Below are positions 57,057 through 64,000 of a stretch of DNA of 64,000 bases, in pieces. The position numbers were made by a program, and so were the translations under genes. Every line of letters begins with the position of its first letter. Position 1 is the first letter of the stretch. The notes beneath the pieces were generated by a model, which did no database searches, was not told where the DNA came from, and saw only the letters and a list, made by a program, of their open reading frames with translations. The DNA is taken from NCBI RefSeq assembly GCF_014230355.1, contig NZ_JACLAX010000004.1:1-64000 (forward strand), written 5' to 3'. This DNA is from Novosphingobium piscinae. Its GTDB lineage: Bacteria > Pseudomonadota > Alphaproteobacteria > Sphingomonadales > Sphingomonadaceae.

Positions 57057-57809
57057 TCAGGCCTCGATCGCGTCCTCGACCGGGTTGTCGAGCGCACCGA
57101 TATCGGCGCCCGAATCGATCACCGCCTCGCGCCGGCCCTTGGTGGCGGCGGCGGCGACGGTCTCGCAGTAGAGGCGGATCGCGCGGCTGGCGTCGTCGTT
57201 CGCCGGGATCGGGAACGCGATGCCGTCGGGCGAGACGTTCGAATCCAGGATCGCGACGACCGGGATACCCAGCACGTTGGCTTCCTTGATCGCCAGCTCT
57301 TCCTTGTTGGCGTCGATCACGAACATCACGTCGGGGATGCCGCCCATGTCGCGGATGCCGCCGAGCGACAGCTCGAGCTTGTCGCGCTCACGGGTGAGCT
57401 GCAGCACTTCCTTCTTGGTCAGGCCGGTGGTGTCTCCGCCCAGCTGCTCTTCCAGCGTCTTGAGGCGCTTGATCGAGCCCGAGATGGTCTTCCAGTTGGT
57501 GAGCATGCCGCCCAGCCAGCGGTGGTTGACGAAGTGCTGACCCGAGGCGCGCGCGGCTTCGGCGATCGGCTGCTGGGCCTGGCGCTTGGTGCCGACGAAC
57601 AGGACCTTGCCGCCCGCCTGGACCGTGGCCGAGATGAAATCGAGCGCGCGGGCGAACAGCGGCACGGTCTGCGACAGATCCAGGATGTGAACCCCGTTGC
57701 GGGCGCCGAAGATGTACGGCTTCATCCGCGGGTTCCAGCGGTGGGTCTGGTGGCCGAAGTGGGCGCCGGCCTCGATCAGTTGCTGCATGGTGACGACAGG
57801 AGCCGCCAT
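57057..57809 (-). CDS. rpsB: 30S ribosomal protein S2
   Basis: A 250-residue small-subunit protein. Family marks are [34 protein letters not shown] and [14 protein letters not shown] chose the ATG at 57809, with AGGAA a few bases upstream on the minus strand; the frame to 57890 is the leader read open. It is the first gene of rpsB-tsf. The SOS-type promoter starting at 58048 points away from it. Confidence 0.97.
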   Translation of the reverse strand: MAAPVVTMQQLIEAGAHFGHQTHRWNPRMKPYIFGARNGVHILDLSQTVPLFARALDFISATVQAGGKVLFVGTKRQAQQPIAEAARASGQHFVNHRWLGGMLTNWKTISGSIKRLKTLEEQLGGDTTGLTKKEVLQLTRERDKLELSLGGIRDMGGIPDVMFVIDANKEELAIKEANVLGIPVVAILDSNVSPDGIAFPIPANDDASRAIRLYCETVAAAATKGRREAVIDSGADIGALDNPVEDAIEA

Positions 57810-58047
57810 AGGATAGTTCCTTTCCGGTTGAACCTCCGGGAAGCTGGAACCGTGCGGTTGGCCCGAAAGCCTCATCGTCCGCTGCGGCACCGGGTGTGGT
57901 GCTTCCCGTGTGGATTTGCCGCGACAGCTGAACCCGGCAACTGGCCGGATCGCCCGCGACGCCGCGCCCCTAGCGCCTCATCCGGCGAATTTCCAGCCCA
58001 AAATGAGCGGCTTGCTGTAGACGAGAACAAAGGGGGAAAATAATCGC

Positions 58048-58077
58048 TTGACGGGGAGAACAGGAGTGGAACATAGA
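58048..58077 (+). promoter_or_regulatory. LexA-regulated promoter of the small membrane protein gene
   Basis: A consensus-like -35, TTGACG (58048-58053), is followed 16-18 bases later by a weak A/T-rich -10 (AACATAGA, 58070-58077). Inside the spacer lies GAAC-N7-GAAC: GAAC at 58058-58061 and 58069-58072 with AGGAGTG between, a perfect alphaproteobacterial LexA box (GTTC-N7-GTTC on the other strand). Repressor here would cover the promoter core. The rest of 57810-58183 holds only the rpsB leader and this promoter's 5' leader. Confidence 0.75.
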
Positions 58078-58183
58078 GGCGATGAGACCAAACCGGGAAC
58101 AGGGTCACGGCCCACCGGTTATCCACAGGACAGTCCACAAGGCCTCAACCGCCGGTGGGCGGTCCCAACACAAGGATCAAGGC

Positions 58184-58471
58184 ATGATCGCGCTGTTTGC
58201 CACCCTCGTTCTTCCCGTGCTGTTCCTGGGCAGCGGCGTGCTGGCCGTGACGGTGCTGGTGGGGACCTGGCGCGCCCATGCCGGAACCTTTGCCCGCCTG
58301 CGCGCCGAGCTTGCGGCCTGCGAACCGACCCGCAGCCTGGTCATCAGTGTGGTCGCGCATCAGGTTCGCCCGGTCGCCGTGGCGCCGGGGCCGGTGCGGA
58401 TCAGCCGCCGGGTGCGGACCCCGGGCGCGGCGCGGCCGGCTTTCAGCCTCGCTCGCCCCGCTGCCGCCTGA
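58184..58471 (+). CDS. Small membrane-anchored protein, SOS-controlled (unknown function)
   Basis: A 95-residue protein I do not recognise. Residues about 3-27 form one hydrophobic helix (ALFATLVLPVLFLGSGVLAV), followed by a short basic-acidic stretch, a hydrophobic patch (LVISVVAHQV) and an Arg/Ala/Pro-rich tail. I chose the ATG at 58184 because AAGGA lies 9 bases upstream; an ATG at 58082 would sit at the predicted transcription start. The promoter carries a LexA box. Small, LexA-controlled, single-helix proteins in other bacteria (SidA, YneA) inhibit cell division; that role here is inference. It is convergent with pssA and overlaps it by 29 bases. Confidence 0.7.
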   Translation: MIALFATLVLPVLFLGSGVLAVTVLVGTWRAHAGTFARLRAELAACEPTRSLVISVVAHQVRPVAVAPGPVRISRRVRTPGAARPAFSLARPAAA

Positions 58472-59276
58472 TCCGGGCGTAGCTTACCCAGCCATAGGGA
58501 ACGAGCAGCAGGTAAACCAGGCAGATACCGGCAAGAGTGAGCCAAGGCTCGCTGATCAGCGCCGCGAAGACCAGCGCCGCCAGTCCGATCAGCTCGAGCC
58601 GGACCGAGCGGCGCGGCCGCATCGAGGCCCAGCTCAGGGTGGGCAGGCTGGAAATCAGCAGGAACGCCGTCAGCAGCAGCCAGATGCCGACCAGCTCGGG
58701 ACGGCGGAACAGGTCGTTGCCGCTGGCGATCCACAGATAGAGCGGCAGGAAGGCCAGCCCCGCCCCGACCGGCGCCGGGACCCCGGTCAGGTAGCCGGCG
58801 GCCTTGCGCGGCTCGTCGGCCATGTCGATCCGGGCGTTGAAGCGCGCCAGGCGCAGCGCCATGCAGATGGCAAAGGCCAGCGCGGCGAACCAGCCGAGCC
58901 GCGGCACGTCCTGCAGCGACCACAGGAACAGGATCAGCGCCGGCGCCACGCCGAAGGAGATCACGTCCGACAGACTGTCGAGCTCGGCGCCGAAGCGCGA
59001 CTGCGCCTTGAGCAGGCGGGCGATGCGCCCGTCGACCCCGTCGAGCATTCCCGCCAGGATCACCGCCAGCACGGCCTTCTGCCAGTCGTCCAGCGGCAGC
59101 CCGGGCGTGGTCGGCACCGGGGTGCCGCTGGCCGCGGTGATCGCGAAGCGGATCCCGGTCAGCCCCGAGGCCAGTGCCGCCGCGGTGATCGCGTTGGGCA
59201 CCAGGGCGCGCAGGGTCAGCCCCCCGGGCAGCCGCACCGCCTCGCGACGCGGCCGCCGCTCGCGGGCATCGCTCAC
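58443..59276 (-). CDS. pssA: CDP-diacylglycerol-serine O-phosphatidyltransferase PssA
   Basis: A 277-residue membrane enzyme making phosphatidylserine. The CDP-alcohol phosphotransferase motif is complete: D-G-V-D-G-R-I-A-R, eight residues, then GAELDSLSD. About seven membrane helices follow. The start is GTG at 59276, overlapping the psd stop in GTGA. Its 3' end overlaps the SOS-controlled small gene on the other strand by 29 bases. With Psd it yields phosphatidylethanolamine. Confidence 0.95.
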   Translation of the reverse strand: MSDARERRPRREAVRLPGGLTLRALVPNAITAAALASGLTGIRFAITAASGTPVPTTPGLPLDDWQKAVLAVILAGMLDGVDGRIARLLKAQSRFGAELDSLSDVISFGVAPALILFLWSLQDVPRLGWFAALAFAICMALRLARFNARIDMADEPRKAAGYLTGVPAPVGAGLAFLPLYLWIASGNDLFRRPELVGIWLLLTAFLLISSLPTLSWASMRPRRSVRLELIGLAALVFAALISEPWLTLAGICLVYLLLVPYGWVSYARIRRQRGERG

Positions 59277-60031
59277 TGGCTGACGCCCTCGATCAGGCCC
59301 TGCTGGCCCAGCTCGGCCAGCACCGTCTCGCCGGCGACGACCCGCTGGCCAAGCAGCACGCGCGGCTCGGTGCCCTCGGGCAGATAGACATCGACCCGAC
59401 TGCCAAAACGGATCAGCCCGACGCGCTGGCCCGCGGCCAGAATGTCACCCGGCTTGACGAACGGCACGATGCGGCGCGCAACCAGCCCGGCGATCTGGGT
59501 AAAGCCGATCCGCATCCCGTCGCTGCGCTCGATCAGGATGTGCTGGCGCTCGTTGTCCTCGCTCGCCTTGTCGAGATCGGCGTTCATGAACTTTCCGGGG
59601 ATATAGACCACCCGGCGCACGGTGCCGCCGATCGGGGCGCGGTTGATGTGCACGTCGAACACCGACATGAAGATCGAGATCCGCGTTACCTGCGCGGAGG
59701 GCAGGCCGACCGTGCCGGTGCCGTCGTCCAGCACCAGCTCGCGCGGGGGATCGACCTTGCGGATCAGCGTGATCAGCCCGTCGGCCGGCGCCACCAGATA
59801 GCCATCCCCCTGCGGGGTGACGCGCAGCGGATCGCGGAAGAAGGCCAGCACGCCCAGCGTCAGGAAGCCCACCGGCCAGGCCAGCGTCTCCCACGCGAGG
59901 AACGCGAGCAGCGCCGCGAGGGCCGCGACGATCAGGCCGAACTTGCGCCCTTCGGGATGGATCGATGGCCATTGCCAGGCCGCGTTGCCGCGACCGCGAT
60001 TGTCTGTGATTTCGCCGGACATGCCGACCAT
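59273..60031 (-). CDS. psd: Phosphatidylserine decarboxylase Psd
   Basis: A 252-residue self-processing pyruvoyl enzyme making phosphatidylethanolamine from phosphatidylserine. The autocleavage site is the Gly-Ser in [12 protein letters not shown] near the C-terminus; [13 protein letters not shown] and [12 protein letters not shown] are also conserved. It is the shorter, archaeal-like type II form seen in alphaproteobacteria. Starts at 60031 and 60022 are both possible. It is upstream of and coupled to pssA. Confidence 0.94.
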   Translation of the reverse strand: MVGMSGEITDNRGRGNAAWQWPSIHPEGRKFGLIVAALAALLAFLAWETLAWPVGFLTLGVLAFFRDPLRVTPQGDGYLVAPADGLITLIRKVDPPRELVLDDGTGTVGLPSAQVTRISIFMSVFDVHINRAPIGGTVRRVVYIPGKFMNADLDKASEDNERQHILIERSDGMRIGFTQIAGLVARRIVPFVKPGDILAAGQRVGLIRFGSRVDVYLPEGTEPRVLLGQRVVAGETVLAELGQQGLIEGVSQ

Positions 60032-60156
60032 CTAGGGCCTCGCAGCGGTCCCGGCAAGGCAGCTACGGCCAGCGTCGGGCACAGCCGCCGGATCGCGGAT
60101 CCAGGCCGCCTCGGCGGCGGCCAACCCAGGCGAGAGGAACGCGGCAGAAAGGGTGG

Positions 60157-60242
60157 TGGTGGACAGGGCTAGATTCGAACTAGCGTACGCTTGCGCGGGC
60201 AGATTTACAGTCTGCTGCCTTTAACCACTCGGCCACCTGTCC
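60157..60242 (-). tRNA. tRNA-Tyr (anticodon GTA)
   Basis: An 86-nt class II tRNA with encoded CCA. The acceptor pairs GGACAGG with CCTGTCC, the anticodon stem GCAGA/TCTGC holds the loop CTGTAAA, and a long variable arm is present. Confidence 0.96.
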
Positions 60243-60401
60243 ACACCAGCTTGCCGGTGGCGGGCGAACCCGCAATGTGGGTCTCTTGCGAGACCGTCCG
60301 GCCGAGAGGCGGCCCCAATGGCGAAGCCGGGCTTGCCTGTCAATGGGGGTGCGGGCATGAGCGCGACGCAAATTCGACCACCGGTCGACAATCACGGGAC
60401 A

Positions 60402-61226
60402 ATGACCATGGCAGAGCGCGGCGGCAATCGAGGTGGGGACGACAGGCCGAAACGCGCGCTGCGTGGGCGGGCGGGCCGCATGCAGGGCGGGCGCGGCTCG
60501 GGCCGGGCCTCGTCCGGCGCGGTGCGGCTGTGGGGCCGCCACGCCGTGGAGGCGGCGCTCAAGAACCCGGAACGGCGCCATCGCAAGCTGTGGGCGACGC
60601 GCGAGGGGATCGCCTCGCTCGATGGCGAACTGCCCGCCGATTTCACGGTGGAATATGCCCAGGGCGCCGACCTGGCCAGGCTGGTGGCCCGCGACGCGCC
60701 GCATCAGGGCCTGGTGCTGGAATGCGAGCCCCTGCCCGATATCTTCCTCGACGAGGTGCTGGATGGCGATCCGGCGCGCCCGCTGCTGATCCTCGACCAG
60801 GTCACCGATCCGCACAATGTCGGGGCGATCCTGCGCTCGGCCGCGGCCTTCAACGCCTGCGCGATCGTCACCCAGGATCGCCACGCCCCGCCCGAATCGG
60901 GCACCCTGGCCAAGAGCGCCTCGGGCGCACTCGAGGTTGTGCCGTGGGTCCGCGTGGTCAACCTCGCCCGCGCGCTCGACGAGGTGGCCGAGGCCGGGTA
61001 CTGGCGGATCGGCCTGGACGGCGCCGGCAAGGACACGCTGGGCGCGGTCCTTCCGGCCGGCCCGGTGGCGCTGGTGCTGGGCGCGGAAGGCGAAGGCATG
61101 CGGCACAACGTGGCCCAGCATTGCGACGCCCTCGCCCGCCTGCCGACCAGTTCGGCGATCGAGAGCCTCAACGTGTCCAACGCCGCCGCCATCGCGCTTT
61201 ACGCGATTGCAACCCGGGGCGAATAA
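60402..61226 (+). CDS. rlmB: 23S rRNA 2'-O-methyltransferase, TrmH/RlmB family
   Basis: A 274-residue SPOUT methyltransferase, probably RlmB (Gm2251 of 23S rRNA). After an unconserved Gly/Arg-rich N-terminus comes an RNA-binding substrate domain (RLWGRHAVEAAL) and the SPOUT domain: LLILDQVTDPHNVGAILRSAAAFNA, LVLGAEGEGM and SSAIESLNVSNAAAIALYA with the knot. I chose ATG 60402 (ATG at 60408 also); earlier ATGs at 60318 and 60357 in the same frame extend the low-complexity N-terminus. It is divergent from tRNA-Tyr. Confidence 0.9.
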   Translation: MTMAERGGNRGGDDRPKRALRGRAGRMQGGRGSGRASSGAVRLWGRHAVEAALKNPERRHRKLWATREGIASLDGELPADFTVEYAQGADLARLVARDAPHQGLVLECEPLPDIFLDEVLDGDPARPLLILDQVTDPHNVGAILRSAAAFNACAIVTQDRHAPPESGTLAKSASGALEVVPWVRVVNLARALDEVAEAGYWRIGLDGAGKDTLGAVLPAGPVALVLGAEGEGMRHNVAQHCDALARLPTSSAIESLNVSNAAAIALYAIATRGE

Positions 61227-61256
61227 CCTCGTGGCTTTCCAGCGAGGAGACCCCGC

Positions 61257-62129
61257 TTGTTCCGGACCCGCACCCCCAAGGCCGCTGCGGCGCTGCTGAT
61301 CGTCCTGGCGGCGGCGCTCGGCGCCTGCCTGCTCACTCCCGGGCGGTTCACCTCCAGCCTCGACCTGCGCCGCGACGGCACCTTCCGCTTCGCCTACCAG
61401 GGCGAGATCCATATGCTGGCCCTGACCAAGCTGGCGCAGATGGGCAGCAAGCCCAAGGTGTTCGAGCCCGACACCTGCTACAACGACGAGGCCAAGGAAC
61501 GCCCCTGCACCGCCGAGGAACTGGCCGATCAGAAGAAAGCCTTCGAGGAACGGCTCAAGCAGAGCGGCCCCAAGGACAAGGCCGAAGCCGAGCAGATGAA
61601 GGCGCTGCTGGGCGGAATCGATCCGTCGAACCCGCAGGCCGCCGAGGAGATGGCGGCCCGGCTGCGGCGCCAGGCGGGGTGGAAGAGCGTGGTCTACAAG
61701 GGTGATGGCCTGTTCGTGGTCGACTATGCGATAGCCGGGCGGCTCGATCACGATTTCGTCTTCCCCACGGTCGAGCGCCTGCCGCTGGCCAATGCCTTCG
61801 TCCAGGTCTCGCGCCGGAATGACGGCACGGTGCGGATCGATGCGCCGGGATTCTCCGCCCAGTCCGGCGCCGGCAATCCGATGGGCATGGCGCTTGCCGG
61901 GATGGCCGGCGCGATGAGCAAGGCCGGCAAGGGCGGCAAGGATGGCGCGGACCTGCCCGGCAATCCGTTCGGCCCGTTCGAGGGCACCTTCACCCTCACC
62001 ACCGACGGGGCGATCATCGCCAACAACACCGACGAGGGGCCGCAACCCGGCACCACGGGACCGATGCTGACCTGGGCCGTGAACCCGCGCAATCCGGCGC
62101 CGACCGCACTGGTACGGCTGGGCAACTGA
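61257..62129 (+). CDS. Hypothetical lipoprotein
   Basis: A 290-residue protein starting at TTG 61257, with GAGGAG eight bases upstream. The N-terminus is a lipoprotein signal (AAALLIVLAAALGAC, lipobox LGAC), so it is probably membrane-anchored in the periplasm. The mature part has a Lys/Glu-rich charged segment (about 85-130) and a Gly/Met-rich region (GAGNPMGMALAGMAGAMS) near 195-215, followed by a C-terminal beta-rich segment. I do not recognise the family. It follows rlmB by 30 bases and may be cotranscribed. Confidence 0.75.
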   Translation: MFRTRTPKAAAALLIVLAAALGACLLTPGRFTSSLDLRRDGTFRFAYQGEIHMLALTKLAQMGSKPKVFEPDTCYNDEAKERPCTAEELADQKKAFEERLKQSGPKDKAEAEQMKALLGGIDPSNPQAAEEMAARLRRQAGWKSVVYKGDGLFVVDYAIAGRLDHDFVFPTVERLPLANAFVQVSRRNDGTVRIDAPGFSAQSGAGNPMGMALAGMAGAMSKAGKGGKDGADLPGNPFGPFEGTFTLTTDGAIIANNTDEGPQPGTTGPMLTWAVNPRNPAPTALVRLGN

Positions 62130-62150
62130 GGCCGGGCCAAAGGTCCGGAA

Positions 62151-62167
62151 CCGGGGCACGGCCCCGG
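62151..62167 (+). other. Hairpin after the lipoprotein gene
   Basis: CCGGGGC (62151-62157) and GCCCCGG (62161-62167) form a 7-bp stem with a 3-base loop, about 20 bases after the lipoprotein stop. No T-run follows, so termination is uncertain. Confidence 0.4.
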
Positions 62168-62196
62168 CGCAGTCCTACCGCGCGGCCCGCAGACAG

Positions 62197-62229
62197 CAAA
62201 AAGCGCCGCTCCTTCGCGGGGCGGCGCTT
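62197..62229 (-). terminator. Intrinsic terminator of the HU gene
   Basis: On the minus strand AAGCGCCGC (62229-62221) pairs with GCGGCGCTT (62209-62201), with an inner loop of 11 bases, followed by TTTTT. It lies 44 bases after the HU stop codon. Confidence 0.88.
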
Positions 62230-62272
62230 CTGCATGGAAATGGGCCGCAGCGGGCCCGTCAGGACGGCAGCC

Positions 62273-62545
62273 TTAGTTGACCGCGTCCTTCAGCCCCTTG
62301 CCGGCCTTGAACTTCGGCTGGCTCGAGGCGTTGATCTTCATCGGCTCACCGGTGCGCGGGTTGCGGCCGGTGGAGGCCTTGCGCTTGGCCACCGAGAAGG
62401 TGCCGAAGCCGACCAGACGCACTTCCTCGCCCTTCTTCAGGGCGCCGCTGATGGCATCGAACACGCCTTCCACTGCCTTGGTGGCATCGGCGCGGGTCAG
62501 GCCGCTGGATTCGGCCACCGCGCCGATCAGTTCGTTCTTGTTCAT
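62273..62545 (-). CDS. hupB: DNA-binding protein HU
   Basis: A 90-residue histone-like protein that bends and compacts DNA. It begins MNKNELIGAVAESSGL and has the DNA-binding arm FGTFSVAKRKASTGRNPRTG, ending in FKAGKGLKDAVN. Length and motifs match the HU-beta type. It is preceded by a good promoter and lies downstream of lon, an arrangement also found in E. coli. A strong terminator follows. Confidence 0.97.
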   Translation of the reverse strand: MNKNELIGAVAESSGLTRADATKAVEGVFDAISGALKKGEEVRLVGFGTFSVAKRKASTGRNPRTGEPMKINASSQPKFKAGKGLKDAVN

Positions 62546-62608
62546 TCGGGAACCCCCTACCTCGTGTGAAACCGCTGTGATCTTGGGAATCGCGTCGGTT
62601 GGCGCGGA

Positions 62609-62636
62609 ATTGAACGCCTTTTGACGAAGCTGTCAA
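62609..62636 (-). promoter_or_regulatory. Sigma-70 promoter of the HU gene
   Basis: Reading leftward, TTGACA (62636-62631), a perfect -35, is followed after 16 bases by TTCAAT (62614-62609), which matches 4 of 6 bases of the -10 consensus. Transcription would start near 62602, giving a leader of about 57 bases. Confidence 0.75.
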
Positions 62637-62746
62637 AGCCAAACCCCCGCGATTCTCCGGCGATTCGCCCGATTTTCGCCCGATTTGGCGGCGTCACACG
62701 CTTGCAGCTGTGGAAACCGCGCCGATTGCTGCGTCGCAACACGCAA

Positions 62747-62788
62747 AGGCCCCGAATTCCGGGCGTTTCACGCCTCGAATCGGGGCCT
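62747..62788 (-). terminator. Nested hairpin after lon, candidate terminator
   Basis: AGGCCCCGA (62747-62755) pairs with TCGGGGCCT (62780-62788), enclosing GGCGT/ACGCC with a 3-base loop. It begins about 58 bases after the lon stop, on the minus strand; only three T follow, so it may need help. Other bases of 62546-62846 hold the HU promoter and nothing else I recognise. Confidence 0.6.
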
Positions 62789-62846
62789 GGCGAGCTCGCC
62801 CGGGACGGCGCCCCGCCAAGCGGAGCGCTATCCGACAGGCGGAGCT

Positions 62847-64000
62847 TCAGTGCGCGGTCGGCTGGGGCGTGCCCACCGTGCCGGCCGGAGCCGGCTGGCT
62901 GGCCAGGTCGTCGGCCTCGGTCCAGTCGATCGGCTCGACCGGCGCGGTCAGCGCCCTCACCAGCACCTCGTCGACATGGCTCACCGGCACCAGCTCGAGC
63001 CCCTGGAGGATGTTCTCCGGGATCTCGGCCAGGTCCTTGCGGTTCTCCTCGGGGATCAGGACGGTCTTGATGCCCCCCCGCAGGGCGGCGAGCAGCTTTT
63101 CCTTGAGCCCGCCGATCGCCAGGACCCGGCCGCGCAGCGTGACCTCGCCGGTCATCGCCACGTCGGCCCGCACCGGGATGCCGGTCAGGGTGGAAACCAT
63201 CGCGGTGACCATGCCGATCCCGGCCGAGGGGCCATCCTTGGGCACGGCGCCCTCGGGCAGGTGGATGTGCAGGTCCTTGCGCTGGAACAGCGAGGGCTTG
63301 ATGCCATAGGCCGGCGCCCGCGCCTTGACGAAGCTGAACGCCATCTGGACGCTCTCGCTCATCACCTCGCCGAGCTTGCCGGTGGTCCTGACCGCGCCCT
63401 TGCCCGGCACGGTCACGCTTTCGATGGTCAGCAGCTCGCCGCCCACCTCGGTCCAGGCCAGCCCGGTCACCGCGCCCACCTGGTGCTCGGTGTCCGACAC
63501 GCCATGCTTGAACTTCCGCACCCCGGCGAAATCGGCGAGGTTGTCGGGCGTGATGGTGATGGCCTGGTCCTTGCCTTCCAGGATCCGCCGCAGCGACTTG
63601 CGCGCCAGACGGGCGATCTCGCGCTCCAGCGTGCGCACGCCGGCCTCGCGGGTGTAGAACCGGATCAGATCGCGCAGGCCGGCCTGGGTCAGAGTGAACT
63701 CACCCTTCTTCAGCCCGTGCGCCTCGATCTGCTTGGCGATCAGGTGCCGCTCGGCGATCTCGACCTTCTCGTCCTCGGTGTAGCCCTCCAGCCGGATGAT
63801 CTCCATCCGGTCGAGCAGCGGCTGCGGCAGGTTGAGACTGTTGGCCGTGCAGACGAACATCACGTCCGACAGGTCATAGTCGACCTCCAGGTAATGGTCC
63901 TGGAACTTGGCGTTCTGCTCGGGATCGAGCACCTCGAGCAGGGCCGAAGCCGGATCGCCGCGGAAGTCCTGGCCCAGCTTGTCGATCTCATCCAGCAGGA
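62847..64000 (-). CDS. lon: ATP-dependent protease Lon, C-terminal part (5' end outside the window)
   Basis: The last 384 residues of the cytosolic AAA+ protease, running off the right edge at 64000. The edge lies in the AAA+ domain (LLDEIDKLGQDFRGDP), followed by the TANSLNLPQPLLDRMEI sensor and the S16 protease domain. The catalytic Ser is in PKDGPSAGIGM and the Lys in GLKEKLLAALRGG. The C-terminal 45 residues are an extra Pro/Ala-rich tail. No start codon is in the window. The HU gene follows downstream. Confidence 0.96.
   Translation of the reverse strand, partial: LLDEIDKLGQDFRGDPASALLEVLDPEQNAKFQDHYLEVDYDLSDVMFVCTANSLNLPQPLLDRMEIIRLEGYTEDEKVEIAERHLIAKQIEAHGLKKGEFTLTQAGLRDLIRFYTREAGVRTLEREIARLARKSLRRILEGKDQAITITPDNLADFAGVRKFKHGVSDTEHQVGAVTGLAWTEVGGELLTIESVTVPGKGAVRTTGKLGEVMSESVQMAFSFVKARAPAYGIKPSLFQRKDLHIHLPEGAVPKDGPSAGIGMVTAMVSTLTGIPVRADVAMTGEVTLRGRVLAIGGLKEKLLAALRGGIKTVLIPEENRKDLAEIPENILQGLELVPVSHVDEVLVRALTAPVEPIDWTEADDLASQPAPAGTVGTPQPTAH

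Noticed and set aside
57810..57840. Near-match to a LexA box (GTTC-N7-GTTG) in the rpsB leader
   Set aside because: One core base differs and it lies just before the start of a ribosomal protein gene; chance is the simpler explanation.

Overview
The window is a dense, GC-rich (roughly two thirds G+C) stretch of a proteobacterial chromosome, most likely an alphaproteobacterium of the order Sphingomonadales (Novosphingobium/Sphingomonas type). The clues are the gene orders (phoR-pstSCAB-phoU-phoB; rpsB-tsf-pyrH-frr-uppS-cdsA-dxr-rseP-bamA-skp-fabZ), a PrsK/PrsR exopolysaccharide regulator pair, a large TonB-dependent receptor, alphaproteobacterial LexA boxes (GTTC-N7-GTTC) and dispersed palindromic intergenic repeats of a sphingomonad kind. 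I see no rRNA, insertion sequence, prophage or CRISPR array. Almost everything is chromosomal core or widely conserved accessory material, packed with 1-17 nt stop-start overlaps. Genus-level assignment is inference.

Layout. 1-2695: a cut-off hypothetical gene, a flavodoxin-family gene and recJ. 2813-3019: two tRNA-Glu genes that differ at one base of the anticodon. 3125-10298: the complete phosphate-starvation unit (phoR, Pho box, pstS-pstC-pstA-pstB-phoU-phoB). 10299-10891: gene-free palindromic repeats. 10892-13648: a two-gene DNA-repair operon (radical SAM protein, then a DUF4130-UdgX fusion) under a perfect LexA box. 13796-17456: amino-acid permease, panB, DUF475 protein. 17679-24350: four-gene cluster of sugar transferase, PrsK, PrsR and TPR protein. 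24572-26893: TonB-dependent receptor with palindromes in its promoter region. 27319-31962: tRNA-Leu and small metabolic genes (IMPase, efp, thiE, EVE protein, 2OG oxygenase). 32054-38143: GGDEF-EAL protein, dapF, mtaB, ftsY, yciB, PuuD-like protein. 38144-38408: a gene-free but strongly structured stretch. 38409-40901: CPBP-like protein and kup. 41024-45955: cytochrome c maturation ccmCDEFGHI. 46109-57809: tRNA-His, rpmE, and the envelope/translation supercluster. 58048-58471: an SOS-type promoter driving a small membrane protein. 58443-60031: pssA-psd. 60157 to the end: tRNA-Tyr, rlmB-like gene, a lipoprotein, HU and the 3' part of lon.

How the genes work together. The Pho genes form a self-regulated sensor/transport circuit. 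The supercluster joins translation (S2, EF-Ts, RRF, UMP kinase) to envelope building (UppS, CdsA, Dxr, RseP, BamA, Skp, FabZ). psd-pssA makes phosphatidylethanolamine from CDP-diacylglycerol supplied by CdsA. The ccm genes ligate heme to apocytochromes, but ccmA and ccmB are not in this cluster.

Most interesting are two separate perfect LexA boxes. One (13605-13619) lies at the predicted transcription start of the radical SAM/UdgX operon. The other (58058-58072) lies just downstream of a -35 element and upstream of an uncharacterised 95-residue membrane-anchored protein that could be a damage-inducible effector such as a cell-division inhibitor. A third item is the 38218-38338 region, whose nested helices are explained by no gene I recognise.
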